A stretch of 64,000 bases of DNA, taken from contig NC_087074.1 in the NCBI RefSeq assembly GCF_026151205.1, positions 11,379,226 through 11,443,225 of the forward strand, written 5' to 3'. The notes beneath the pieces were generated by a model, which ran no database searches, was not told the origin of the DNA, and saw only the letters and a program-made list of their open reading frames with translations. Origin of the DNA: Bolinopsis microptera. Its lineage: Eukaryota > Ctenophora > Tentaculata > Lobata > Bolinopsidae. The translations under genes were made by a program, and so were the position numbers. This document shows positions 52,001-63,354 of this stretch, piece after piece (the stretch's first letter is position 1; every line of letters starts with the position of its first letter).

Positions 52001-53860
52001 TAAAATGCTTCCCTTTGAAGTTATGGGAGAAAATGTGATTTTTTGGCTTTGCGGATAAAAAATCACATTTCTTGCGGTATCACCCGATACCGCAAGAAAT
52101 TATTAACTTATAGCCTCTCCGCGAAACAAATTGTGTTTTTCTGAAAATTCCACTCTAACCAGGAAATGCTCGATTGCAAAAATGGGTATTCTCAAAATAA
52201 TTTTTTTTTAAATGTGGAAACGGTGCGCTAGATGGTCACTGAACTGCCTATGAGGTCATTTGGGTTGGACAGATTTGGTGTATGCCCCCTTAACACACTG
52301 TGCCATTTGTCATGATCTTAGGCTCGATCTCTAAACATACTATGACAATTGGGATGAAAATAATAAAAAGTGAGTGCTGTCACGTCGGCCGGGTGGTTTA
52401 GTGGAATTAATACATTTACTTCCCACACGGCCGACTGGGGTTCGATTCCCAGTGAGGACCAATTCGGTTCCCAGTGGGGACCAATTCGGTCAGATGCAGT
52501 TCGTCCACCAAACCATGGTGTAATGCTTTCATTAGAACTTCTATTCGAAAAAACTTTTTTTTTCTCAAAAAAATGTCTGTGAAAAACTTTCGAAGTTTTT
52601 CAAAAACTTCCTTTCCCAGTGTTTCAAGAAATTCCGATCATTTTGAACCGATAAACATTTTTATGATTTTTGGTAATTAGCTAATTAGTAACTATCCAAT
52701 TATCTGATTGTCTGACATGAACATTTTTCTTCGTCGATATGATAATCACCCTCTATTAATTCGTAACCTTCTACGATGTTCACAGCTAAAGATATTTGAC
52801 AAACAAGAAAGGAGGTAAAAAGTGGCAAAAGTGGCAAGAAGTTGCCTTAAGACAAGTGGACAATTTTGGAAAATTTGGCCAGCCGAATGAAACCTAAAAT
52901 TGAACCTAAAAACGTCATAAATCCGTTGGAAGCTTCTTGTGTCAGTATATCGATTTTTCAGACGGATATGTCTGTACTATAGTACTATATTTGCACTCTG
53001 CAATGCCAATGTCCATATCACGCAAAATATAGACCTTATAAAGTAATCGTGACGTCACGTTATACATGACAGTTGGCACGAGTACTGAATAGACTGTGCC
53101 TGCAGTCACGTCAGGCACGGATTTTTAGCTAGGTACGGCTTTTGAAAGGGGAGTTGTCACGTATCCTTGGCACGCCCTATAAACACACTACATACATAAT
53201 ATGGTCATTACATCTGACTGCACCATGACAACAGTCATGGTATGGTACTACAACAGTCATAGTATGGTCGGGCCCTTAAATTCTGAGAATAACCTATGGG
53301 CGACATTCTTACAATTTCTTTACAATTTTGCTAGACCACCTCTTCTTTAAATTCATGATATTCATTAATCGTTGTTCAGTAGTCATGAGTTAAACATACA
53401 ATTAACAGGTTGGTTACCAGTCGAACGTTGGGTGACGATAGAGTGGGATCTTGAGTCGACACCTTTAGAAATTAAAACTGATAGTGTGCTGGGGAGTAAA
53501 GATAGGGTGATAGTGTACTTATACTCTGCTGAGGGAGAGAATACAGGATCAGTCAACCTCTACTTCACCTCTACTCTACAATACCACCTCAACGGGTGCG
53601 ACACATCCGACACTAACTTCCCTGTTAATCCCCCCTCTGCTACTAACAAGGTGTGGCGTATCACTCTAACCAGAAAGTCTGCAGATGTCAGAGCTGTAGT
53701 GATACACTGTAACGAGGTGGAGGTGCTGAACAAACTGATCTCTCAAGCAACGTGTAGTGACAGTAGTTGGACCACTACCTCGAACAGAGACGTGACAATT
53801 ATAATGATAAATCCCCAAGACACAGCATCTGATTACTACAGACCAAAACCAGGTGACTAA
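49057..53860 (+). CDS. Secreted protein of unknown function, 172 residues
   Basis: Exon 1 (49057-49123) encodes a signal peptide (LQTKLIFLQIISLSLCG) and ends at TGTG/GTAAGC. Exon 2 (53409-53860) follows a TTAACAG acceptor and ends at TAA; the phase-1 join reads CGWLPVERW. The mature domain has regularly spaced aromatic and beta-like segments (WVTIEWDLESTPLEI, VNLYFTSTLQYHL, KVWRITLTRKSADVRAVVIH) and cysteines in HCNEVEVL and ATCSDSSW. That pattern fits an extracellular beta-sandwich, but I do not recognise the family. TTTTTCTAG lies 9 nt upstream of the ATG, followed by a minimal upstream ATG-TAG (49050-49055). An alternative is a donor at CCAG/GTGACT just before the stop. It is embedded 5' of the visible NOX exons on the opposite strand. 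Confidence 0.7.
49124..50434. other. Intron of the secreted-protein gene, unannotated part
   Basis: AT-rich, no domain-bearing frame or repeat recognised. The paired TTAA elements begin at 50439. Confidence 0.45.
50439..51346. mobile_element. TTAA-flanked inverted-repeat element 1
   Basis: A 908-bp element with ~150-bp terminal inverted repeats beginning GGGGAGATACACCAAAAACG. TTAA lies on both sides (50435-50438, 51347-51350), the piggyBac-type target site. No transposase; the frame at 50730-50918 is unsupported. Confidence 0.88.
51351..52289. mobile_element. TTAA-flanked inverted-repeat element 2, abutting element 1
   Basis: A 939-bp element with ~230-bp terminal inverted repeats beginning GGGGGCATACACCAAA. 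It shares the single TTAA at 51347-51350 with element 1 and ends at TTAA 52290-52293. TTTCTTGCGGTATC lies near the inner end of each arm. Confidence 0.88.
52388..52470 (+). mobile_element. tRNA-Gly-like sequence, probably a SINE head
   Basis: TGGTTTAGTGGAATTAATAC (box A) and GGGGTTCGATTCCCAGT (box B) flank a TTCCCAC anticodon-loop-like segment. The 5' and 3' acceptor strands do not pair, so it is not a working tRNA gene. A partial repeat of GGACCAATTCGGT follows. Confidence 0.6.
52540..52860 (+). repeat. Diverged copy of the foldback-arm sequence
   Basis: TTTTTGGTAATTAGCTAATT, TTCGTAACCTTCTACGATGT and ACAAACAAGAAAGGAGGTAA parallel 58497-58760 in order and orientation, at clearly lower identity. 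It is an older member of the same family. Nothing else was recognised to 53400. Confidence 0.7.
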
Positions 53861-53951
53861 TAACAACAAGCATTGGTTTAACAAAGTAACAATAAATTTG
53901 ATTTATAAAGGCCTCCCCCAGCCTCGGATCTTAGGATTGGATTTGCAAAAA

Positions 53952-56900
53952 TTCACAAACACAAGGAAATTTTCCTTCTGGTTGGTAATATACTCAATGA
54001 TGGAAGTATAGTGTATTGGCTATGCCCCGCTTACTAGTTTAGCTCTTTCTAGTCCCCTGCTACACGGCATGTAAACAGGGATTGGCTAGTTAGAGGCGGT
54101 CCGTGTAGGCCTTACACTGTGCTTTCAGCAATACTCATAAGTATTTCCGTGGCTGTGGTTGCAATGCACCTAGTCTACTGGAATGATTCTTCGGAATTTC
54201 GCTGGATTGTACAACTTTCGTCTTGGTAGATTCCAAACACAAGGAAATTTTCCTTCTGGTTGGTAATATACTCAATGATGGAAGTATAGTGTATTGGCTA
54301 TGCCCCGCTTTAGTAAGGGGAAAAGTGGCATTCCGTTGGATTTGAATGTTCACAAGGATTTCTCAACGGAATATGGTAGTTAGGATCCCTACGAACATAA
54401 TTAGACCTGTCACCAATTTTGTATCTCACGGAAACACCTCTTTTTACCACTTTTTACCACCTTCTTACCACCTTTCTGGTTTGCCAAATATCTTTAGTTG
54501 TGAACGTCGTAGAAGGTTGCAAATTAATCGAGGATGTTCATCTCATCAAAGAGAAAAACTTTTGTTAGAAAACTTTTTACGTTGGATAATCAGCTAATTG
54601 GATAATTACCAATTAGCTAATTACCAAAAAAAGTGAAAATTTTTTATTGGCTCAAAATGATTGAAATCGTTTAAAACACGGAGAAATGTAGTTTTTAGAA
54701 AAACTTCAAAAATTGTTCACTTAAAAATTTTTTTCGAAACTAGAAAAAAAGTTTGAAAATTTGAAAATATATTATTCCGCCAAAAGTGATCGAATTGCAT
54801 GAAACGCGGATAAAAATGCTTTGCAGAAAAACTTCGAAGATTTTTAGATTGGGGAATACTAAAATCATCAATATTTGAAGTTGGAGTTCAGTAAATCTCG
54901 ACATATTTTATTAATTAGGAATAGCTTAGCGGAAAGGGCTGAACCTGAAAAAGGTTAACCACACAATATTAGAGTTTCATAACTAATTACAATACAGCGT
55001 TATCAAATTCCACATAAAGAAACAGCACAAAAGGACCATTTAAGATCGAACCGATTTTACCTGCTGTACTATCATTTTATTGATTTCAATGATCAAAACC
55101 TCTGTACCGTCAATCTTGCCAATCTATACCGGGTATCTGAATGTACCAGACCTCTTATTTACCTCTATAATTAGACCCAGTTGTGCAAGAAATGCGATTT
55201 CTCACAGGATTTTCTTTTAGTTTTAACTGTGCACTTTTTGTCACTCTCGCAAGAGGCCCGGTATTATAGGGGGTATAGGAAGCGAGTGTAAATATACCTT
55301 CCATCATCCACTGTGGCTTTATTGTATTGTGAATGCGCATGCCGCTTCGTTTGTTATGCCAGATACCTCAAATAGCCCCCATATCTCATTGCCAGGGTCG
55401 GGATAGAGCTGGAGATAGCATCGAGAGGTTGCTAGAAATAGCTAGATTTAGAGTAAACTGGTGGTAGCTGGGTGGTGCTAGCATGGATGTAGCAGAACGT
55501 AGCTACACGGGGTTTCATTGGAGTTGGTTATTTTAATGGCCAAAGAGTGCCGGAACTAAAGTTACTTAAGATTGCGGTTGAGGGGCAGTGTAAACCACGG
55601 TGGAGTCAGGGACACAGAGCTACAGTGCAGGAGTACTGCAAAAGAACCATAGTTGGTCAGTTCGTACAAAAGTCGTAAAAAATTCGTACAGTTCGGCACC
55701 TTTTTTCAGTTCGGGATTAGTTCGGGAAAAATTCGCCTCATAAATTTTCGAACTTGGATTTAATCGAAAGAACTTAAATTAACTCAGATGTCAGGCCTTT
55801 GATAGATAAGTACCTTTTCAAACGACCGGTGCTTTTAGCGAGGTTAAAATACTCTTTATCTACCAGTACCATTATCACGAAATCAGATATGAGTCAAGAT
55901 TTATTTTATGGCTTAAAATCATTAAGAATTTTGTTCAAAGAAAGCGACCACTAAAAATAATTTTCATTTGACGCAATATCATTGATTTTAATTGGATTTC
56001 TTTGCGATATCACTACTAATATATCATAGAGATCAGGATTGATGCTACAGCACTCATTAAACGATTGCATTTTATAAACCAGATTTTAAAGTTATTTAAT
56101 TGAATTGAAAAGCTGTTTCTAAAACAACCGTTCCATAGGTGCACAGCACATCGAAAAGTAGAAAATTCAGTGCTGAACTTTTGTAGATGAACGTGCAATT
56201 TAAAAGAGATCGACAACTTTGTAAAGCAGATTATAATTACATATAGTATTCCCACTCCCGATACATCTCAACCTGTGAGAGGGTATATTCCTGCCATTAG
56301 TTTAACTGCGTCAAACTTACGATGGTCTAGACGCGATATTTTCTCCTGCGTGGTGCGGTGCTATATAACGAGAATTACATAACCGAGATTTTATTTTATT
56401 TTATACTCCAAATAGTCGTCATCAGTTTGTGACTGACTTTTATACCACTGTACATCAGGGGTCGCTCCTATAATGAAATTTACCAAGGCAAGAATGCCTC
56501 CCTCCGTGACAAGTAACACTGTTCACTACATCCCAAGACTGAACATCACTGAACTTGGAAATGTTTTGGGCTGGGAAAACTATGTGCTCTATATAAATAT
56601 AATCGCTGCTATTGACTTCTTCCTCGCTATAATCGGTGAGTATTATTAACAAACGAATCTAGTATATATTATAACCAATATATACTAATAATCGTAATAG
56701 ATGTGTGTGTGTGTCTGTCTAGTGTCTGTCTGTCTGTATAGTGCCCAAATAGTGCCGACAAAACTCTGACGAAGCCAAATGATTAAGGTTTTTCAAATCG
56801 GTCGGTGGTGAGTGGTTTAAAATTCGGTAAAAATTCCTCGACAGCTTTTTAAAATTCGTACAGTTCGGCACCTTTTAAAAGTTCGTACAGTGCGTACTGA

Positions 56901-59011
56901 CCAACTATGAAAAGAACAGTGCAAGTGATACAGTCTGCAACAGTAAAACGCCGAAGGAGATAAGATTGTGGCTGCAGAGGAGGAGAGGAGCAGGAACCTG
57001 ATTGTGTTTGAAAGAAGAGGAGGAAGGAGGGTTTCTTGCCCAGGTATTTTTGGAAGAGGTGGGATGAGAACTTATACCCAAGCGACAAGGGTGGGCTGGA
57101 AGCTACCAGGTACAGCTATCCGACCTATTAAGATCACCGTCCTGAGCTTAACAGCCTTTCATCAGACATCAGAATCTGATGAAAACAGAGAGACTGACCC
57201 ACCCTTTTTAGATACAACGAAACCCTTTATATAAATACTTCATGGTATCTTCTTATCGAGGCTACAGACCTTGCCGTACCGGATTTATTGATCGAAGTGA
57301 GTCTCTTTAGCCCTCTTCTTCTTTAGAGCTTTAGGTTAGTGATCAAACTCTTCGCTACTCGCTCTTCACTGGATCTATCAGGACATATTCACATCTTTTT
57401 AGGTCTCAACCAGCCTTAGTTTTCCTGTTTTCATCATGTAGTACGTTCTGCTACCTCCATTTTAGCACCACCCAGCTTCCATCAGTTCACTCTAAGTCTA
57501 GCTTTGTCGGCGTTTTACTGTTGCAGACTGTATCACTTGCACTGTTCTTTTGCAGTACTCCTGCACTGTAGCTCTGTGTCCATGACTCCACCGTGGTTTA
57601 CACTGCTATGCCCCTCAACCGCAATCTTAAGTAACTTTAGTTCCGGCACTCTTTGGCCATTAAAATAACCAACTCCAATGAAACCCCGTGTAGCTACGTT
57701 CTGCTACATCCATGCTAGCACCACCCAGCTACCACCAGTTTACTCTAAATCTAGCTATTTCTAGCAACCTCTCGATGCTATCTCCAGCTCTATCCCGACC
57801 CTGGCAATGAGATATGGGGGTTATTTGAGGTATCTGGCATAACAAACGAAGCGGCATGCGCATTCACAATACAATAAAGCCACAGTGGATGATGGAAGGT
57901 ATATTTACACTCGCTTACTATACCCCCTATAATACCGGGCCTCTTGCGAGAGTGACAAAAAGTGCACAGTTAAAACTAAAAGAAAATCCTGTGAGAAATC
58001 GCATTTCTTGCACAACTGGGTCTAATTATAGCTTTATAGAGGTAAATAAGAGGTCCGGTACATTCAGATACCCGGTATAGATTGGCAAGATTGACGGTAC
58101 AGAGGTTTTGATCATTGAAATCAATAAAATGATAGTACAGCAGGTAAAATCGGTTCGATCTTAAATGGTCCTTTTGTGCTGTTTCTTTATGTGGAATTTG
58201 ATAACGCTGTATTGTAATTAGTTATGAAACTCTAATATTGTGTGGTTAACCTTTTTCAGGTTCAGCCCTTTCCGCTAAGCTATTCCTAATTAATAAAATA
58301 TGTCGAGATTTACTGAACTCCAACTTCAAATATTGATGATTTTAGTATTCCCCAATCTAAAAATCTTCGAAGTTTTTCTGCAAAGCATTTTTATCCACGT
58401 TTCATGCAATTCGATCACTTTTGGCGGAATAATATATTTTCAAATTTTCAAACTTTTTTTTAAGTCTCGAAAAAAATTTTTAAGTGAACAATTTTTGAAG
58501 TTTTTCTAAAAACTACATTTCTCCGTGTTTTAAACGATTTCAATCATTTTGAGCCAATAAAATATTTTCACTTTTTTTGGTAATTAGCTAATTGGTAATT
58601 ATCCAATTAGCTGATTATCCAACGTAAAAAGTTTTCTTACAAAAGTTTTTCTCTTTGATGAGATGAACATCCTCGATTAATTTGCAACCTTCTACGACGT
58701 TCACAACTAAAGATATTTGGCAAACCAGAAAGGTGGTAAGAAGGTGGTAAAAAGTGGTAAAAAGAGGTGTTTCCATGAGATACAAAATTGGTGACAAGTC
58801 TAATTATGTTCGTAGGGGTCCTAACTACCATATTCCGTTGAGAAATCCTTGTGAACATTCAAATCCAACGGAACCCTTAAATCGACCACTTTTCCCCTTA
58901 CTACTTACTAGTTTAGCTCTTTCTAGTCCCCTGCTACACGGCATGTAAGCAGGGATTGGCTAGTTAGAGGCGGTCCGTGTAGGCCTTACACTGTGCTTTC
59001 AGCAATACTCA
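53952..59011. mobile_element. Nested insertion carrying a foldback with ~1.4-kb arms
   Basis: Arms 54312-55647 (continuing at 56918-56952 past a later insertion) and 57510-58902 are reverse complements at high identity, around a ~560-bp loop. Outside the arms, GTTTAGCTCTTTCTAGTCCC through GCAATACTCATAAG is a direct repeat (54037-54140 and 58912-59013). AAACACAAGGAAATTTTCCT through GCCCCGCTT is duplicated at 53955 and 54236. A 3-bp TCA at both outer junctions may be the target duplication. Open frames in the arms (54346-54597, 58637-58858 and 55155-55340, 57856-58080) are mirror images and lack domains. Confidence 0.8.
55648..56909. mobile_element. 1.26-kb hAT-like element with 8-bp target duplication
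   Basis: Ends are CATAGTTGGTCAGTTCGTAC and its near-complement (GTACTGACCAACTATG). The 8-bp AAAAGAAC is duplicated at 55640-55647 and 56910-56917. TTCGTACAGTTCGGCACCTT lies near both ends in one orientation. The frames at 56016-56255 and 56455-56652 show no transposase motif. Removing it restores continuity of the left foldback arm, so it inserted last. Confidence 0.92.
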
Positions 59012-59024
59012 TAAGACAAACTGC

Positions 59025-59350
59025 TTAAGAAAAGCTAAGACTGCAAAAAAAGCTGAGGCAAAATTTAAGCGAACCTGAGATGTCAAAATAACCTAAGACA
59101 GCGAAAAATCCTGAGACAAAATTTAAGAAATCCCAAGACAGCGAAAAATCCCGAGACAAAATTTAAGAAACCCCGAGACAGCGAAAAAACCTGAGACAAA
59201 ATTTAAGAAACCTGAGACGCGCGAAAAAACCTGAGACAAAATTTAAGAAATCCCGAGACAGCAAAAAATCCTGAGACAAAATTTAAGAAAACCTGAGACA
59301 GCGAAAAATCCTGAGACAAAATTTAAGAAAACCTGAGACAGCGAAAAATA
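59025..59350 (+). repeat. ~40-bp minisatellite within host element copy 2
   Basis: Units CTGAGACAAAATTTAAGAAA plus TCCYGAGACAGCGAAAAA repeat about eight times, the same repeat as at 38255-38610. Confidence 0.93.
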
Positions 59351-59651
59351 TTTAGATAGAATTTATACAATAACCACAAGAATATACAATATGGATATTA
59401 CATCTTTTTATTTCTTTCAAAGAATATAATAAATACAATATTACTAGGTATAGTAGGAATGTCAATAAGTCAATAGAATTTGTCTAAAATCTCTATGTGC
59501 CTGCTAATGAAGTGAGTATCCTAGATCATATCTTTACAGGTAGGACTGTATAATGGGGGCCCCGATGTTATAGCGGACATCATCCCCCTCCCTCCTTATG
59601 CCCCTTCTGAAAAGCTACAAAGTTAACTTTCTAATAAGTTACAACGACAAC

Positions 59652-59900
59652 TAGTCTCTCCCTACTGTACTGGATTACTCGTCAATCCAGGTATATGAGT
59701 TTGAATCCCAGTGTCACCTAGTCTAGGGAGTAACTAAGGATCCATTGGATCTATGCGATCTCCTCGGTCGACTCAGCCGAATGATAGGAAACTTAATTGA
59801 GGGTTAAATGAGGATGGGTACCTGTTAAAAGTTCAAGAAACTTCCTAGGATACCCCTTCAGTGCATACTGTAAACATAGTGCTATTAACTATTAACTATG
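59652..59900 (+). mobile_element. SINE-like sequence with a shared core
   Basis: A box B-like GAGTTTGAATCCCAG (59698) precedes GTCGACTCAGCCGAATGATA and GAGGGTTAAATGAGGA, which match the core of the SINE at 849-1200. The head differs, so the two families appear to share a central domain. TTACTCGTCAATCCAGGTAT recurs inverted at 63672-63692. Confidence 0.65.
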
Positions 59901-60146
59901 AGTATATGTGAGAATGATCCTGAAACTCTGAAGATATATTATAGTCTAGTTGGGTTTTCCATATAAGCACAGTAGTGTACACAATCTTTGTATTTATCTT
60001 ATGTGTTTTATCGTGTACACAGTACAGACAGTTCCAATTAAATGCAGAAGAGTTGTTAATGTTCCCACTTCCCGATTACAATTATGACAAACTCAAAATA
60101 GAGGATTGTATGCGATAAATATGTACATCGAAAATTTTAACAGAGC

Positions 60147-60300
60147 ATCACCCGAGTAGCTCAGCGGCTAGGCTATTGACTAGCTCTGCACGAGGTCGGG
60201 AGTTCAAACCTGCTTGAACGCCAAGTAAACTTTAGCCCAGCACACAAATTTTTTCATGATAAATAGGAAATAAACCTTTGTACCTAGCGAGCCAGTGGCA
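60147..60300 (+). mobile_element. tRNA-derived SINE head, third type
   Basis: GAGTAGCTCAGCGGCTAGG (box A) and GGGAGTTCAAACCTG (box B) are spaced as in a tRNA. Acceptor stems do not pair, and non-tRNA sequence follows to about 60560 without a clear boundary. Confidence 0.65.
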
Positions 60301-60623
60301 GTAGCTTGAGCAAATAATTCAGATAGTAGCAAAAACTTAAGTAGTCCCAGTGCTCAGGATTGAGGACATAATGAAGAATAATCTGAAAATACACGACTAT
60401 TTGAAAATTGAATCCGGAAAAGCACTTGCCAGTTACAAAAAAGCTAGGCTTTGACTCTACTTTGTAGATAACCGACGCCAGTACTCAAAACTGAAATGGG
60501 CCTGGCTAGGTAACTCGAGCAGCGGTAATTTGCCGATGAATTTTAGCAAGCCTAGCTAGTCAATAAGTAGATAGTGTATTAAAGACACAAAGATAGTACT
60601 TACTTGTACTTGATTAGGTCTCC

Positions 60624-63335
60624 TCAATCATTCGAGTGGCCTGCACCAATGAACTCCCGTTTGTGACGTATCATCTCCCTCCAAAGTTTTCGGTCACTAG
60701 CCATCTCGCTCGCTCCTTCTAGGTCTATGTCAGTGTTTCCTGTAAACGATGCAGCATCTTCCAGCAAACATTTCCTCCAGTTCTTTCTTGGACGGCCCCT
60801 AGATCTTCTCCCATGGGCAGGGGTCCAGTTAAGCAGGTACTTAGGAAGCCTAGTGTCTGGCATTCTGGTGACATGGCCAAACCAACGCAGGCGGTTTGCT
60901 CCTATGTACGTCTCTACTGGATTTATCTTTGCACGCTCCAGCACTTCAGTGTTTCTAACCCGATCGAGCCATCTTATCCTAAGTATTCTCCTCAAGCAAC
61001 GCTGATGGAACACCTCAAAGCGATGTAGCTGCTTTTTGGTTGTGTTCCAAACCTCACTACCATATAACAATATTGTCAAAACCGCTGCCTTATAAATCCT
61101 GATCTTTGTATAAGACTGGATGTTGCGGTTTTTCCATATATTACTCAGTTGATTGAAGGCTCCGGAAGCTTTCTGAATCCTAGCTGACAGCTCACGGTCG
61201 ATAGTACCGTCGCTGGAAATAATTGTACCTAAGTACGTAAAGTCACTAACTTGCTGCACTGGCGTGTCTTCAACAGTGATGTTCACTGTGGCTTCTTTCG
61301 TGTATGGCCGTTGAGAGGTTGCTTTACCAATGACCATAGCCTCAGTCTTTTTACCATTGATTCTAAGACCTCCCTGGGCACCATACATACACAAAAGGTC
61401 AGTTGTTTCTTGAAGACCTTCCTCGCTTTTATCCAGTACAGCCATGTCATCTGCATAATCTGTATCTAACACAGTGATATCATCAACGAGCGGACTGATA
61501 GATCTTTGAAGAACCGCTCCGTGGGACACCACTTTGTTGCTTTCTGTTCTCTCAGCAGCCACATTGAGGCAGACATTAAAAAGTGGGGGACCCTGAATGT
61601 CTCCTTGGCCACTGCCTGAACTTACTTCAAACCATTCTGATAGTTCACCATTGTGTCTAACAGCACTAACAGTTCCATTAAAGAATGCCTGTATTATTCG
61701 AATGTATTTACATGGCAGGCCATAATGACTGAAAGCTTTCCAAATATAATTCCTGTCGATGGAATCAAAAGCTGCCTTGAAGTCCACAAAATTTACATAC
61801 AGGGGGAGATTATATTCAATGCAGTTATGTATAATAGTGCGGAGTGAATAAATCTGATCAATGCATGATCTGTTCTTTCTAAACCCACACTGATTGTCTC
61901 GTAGCAGACTTTCTAAACCGTCACTCATGCGTTGTAATATGATGATTTGATACAGTTTAGATGCTGTAGATCTTAGAGTGATCCCCCTATTATTGGAGCA
62001 ATGAGAGGTATCACCCTTCTTTGGTACAATTATCACGATGCCTTTCAACCAGTCGTCAGGCACTGCTTCTGAATTCCAAACTTTAGAGAACAATTTCTCC
62101 ATCCTATCCACAAGACCACTTGCCCCATACTTTAACTGCTCATTAGAGATTTCGTCAATCCCAGCACTTTTGTGATTCTTCAATTTTTTGAGACAGTTTA
62201 AAATCTCAAGTCTTGTGGGGGGACCATCACCATCACCAAGATAAGGAAAGCATGGAACCACTTCAAGATGGTCCAGGTCAGACATATCCGCATTCGTGGG
62301 AGGAGGGTTTAATAGCTCCGAAAAATGTTCTCCCCATCTCTCTCTCTGAGCAGAGGGATCAGCAATCAACTTCCCGGATTTGTCTCTTACAGCAGTTGAT
62401 TTTCGATTCTTCTTACCAGACAGTGTTTTTATCCGTTGCCAGACTTCCCTTTGACGGCCATGGACAGCAGCTGTTTCCAGATCTGCTGCAACTCTAAGAG
62501 CCCAATTCTCGTCGTCTTTCCTGCAGCTCTTTTTGACAAGTTTGTTGGCCCGAGAATACTCGCTCCTATTGTTGTTGTCATTAGGCGCCATTTGTTTAAT
62601 CTTACTGCGTTCTGCAATAAGGGTTTTTGTCTCCTGAGACAAATGCTGCTGCTTTCTGCGCCGGGGGCGCTCACCCAGTACCTCCATAGACACTTCTTTA
62701 ATAGTATCCTTAACTAATGTCCATTCTCCATCAAGATTCTCCTCCATTGGTAGGCAGCTAAAACGATTTTGAAGAGCAATGCAGTACTCTTCAACCTTGG
62801 ACTGATCTCTAAGATTCTCAATTGCTGGAGATATCCTACGAGAGGCGTTCATTTTTTGAACTGCCATAAGTTTGACTCTAAATTGACCCCGAACCAAATA
62901 ATGATCGGAGCCAATGTCTGCACCCCTGCATGATCTTACGTCAAGTAGAGAGTGACTCCACTTGGTAGAAATACAGACATGGTCAATCTGATTTACTGTG
63001 CGGCCATCTGGAGACTTCCAACTTCCTTTATGAATATCACGATGCTGGAAAAGCGTCCCACCGATTGTCAACTGATGTAATGCACAGAAATCTAATAGTC
63101 GAAGGCCGTTGTCATTTGATGAAACGTGAAGGGAATGCTTACCAATCACACCGGACCAAGCTGAGTTATCTTGGCCAATGCGAGCATTTAGATCTCCAAG
63201 TAAAAACTTCACGTCATGAGCTGGTAGTTCATCAAATGCCCCAGATAGCTGCTGATAAAAGTCATCCTTTACCCCGACTGCTGCATCCTCAGTTGGAGTA
63301 CTAGTAAAAATTCTTGTTTTCTTATTCGTACATTA
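60624..63335 (-). CDS. Non-LTR retrotransposon ORF, endonuclease (partial) plus reverse transcriptase
   Basis: The frame is open from after a TAA at about 63336 to 60624; Met-free reading begins KTRIFTSTPTED. Endonuclease C-terminal motifs are GDLNARIG, NQIDHV and GSDHYLV, so the N-terminal half of the APE-type endonuclease is lost. Reverse transcriptase motifs follow: LLKG/VPKKGDTS, NNRGITL, FVDFKAAFDS, SGSGQGDIQGPPLFN and YADD, with all three catalytic Asp present. The C-terminus has CLRRILRIRWL, RLRWFGHVTRMP and GRRSRGRPRKNW. The element copies its RNA into nicked chromosomal DNA. The layout fits an RTE-like clade, but clade assignment needs a tree. About 900 codons without a stop indicate a fairly recent 5'-truncated insertion. 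Confidence 0.88.
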
Positions 63336-63354
63336 AGAAAGGAATCTTTCAATC

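Larger units (their letters stand above)
53907..59650 (+). mobile_element. Host-type repeat element, copy 2, split by a nested insertion
   Basis: The 5' end (53907-53951, GGCCTCCCCCAGCCTCGG and GGATTGGATTTGCAAAAATT) and the rest (from about 59012, TAAGACAAACTGCTTAAG, minisatellite 59025-59350, tail to 59650) are contiguous in copy 1 at 38166. About 5.06 kb of foreign DNA separates them here. The break falls inside ATTCATAAG of copy 1. Confidence 0.8.

Noticed and set aside
54346-58858. Matching frames in both foldback arms (54346-54597 with 58637-58858; 55155-55340 with 57856-58080)
   Set aside because: They match only because the arms are inverted copies; no domain, and they are not conserved in the older copy at 52540.
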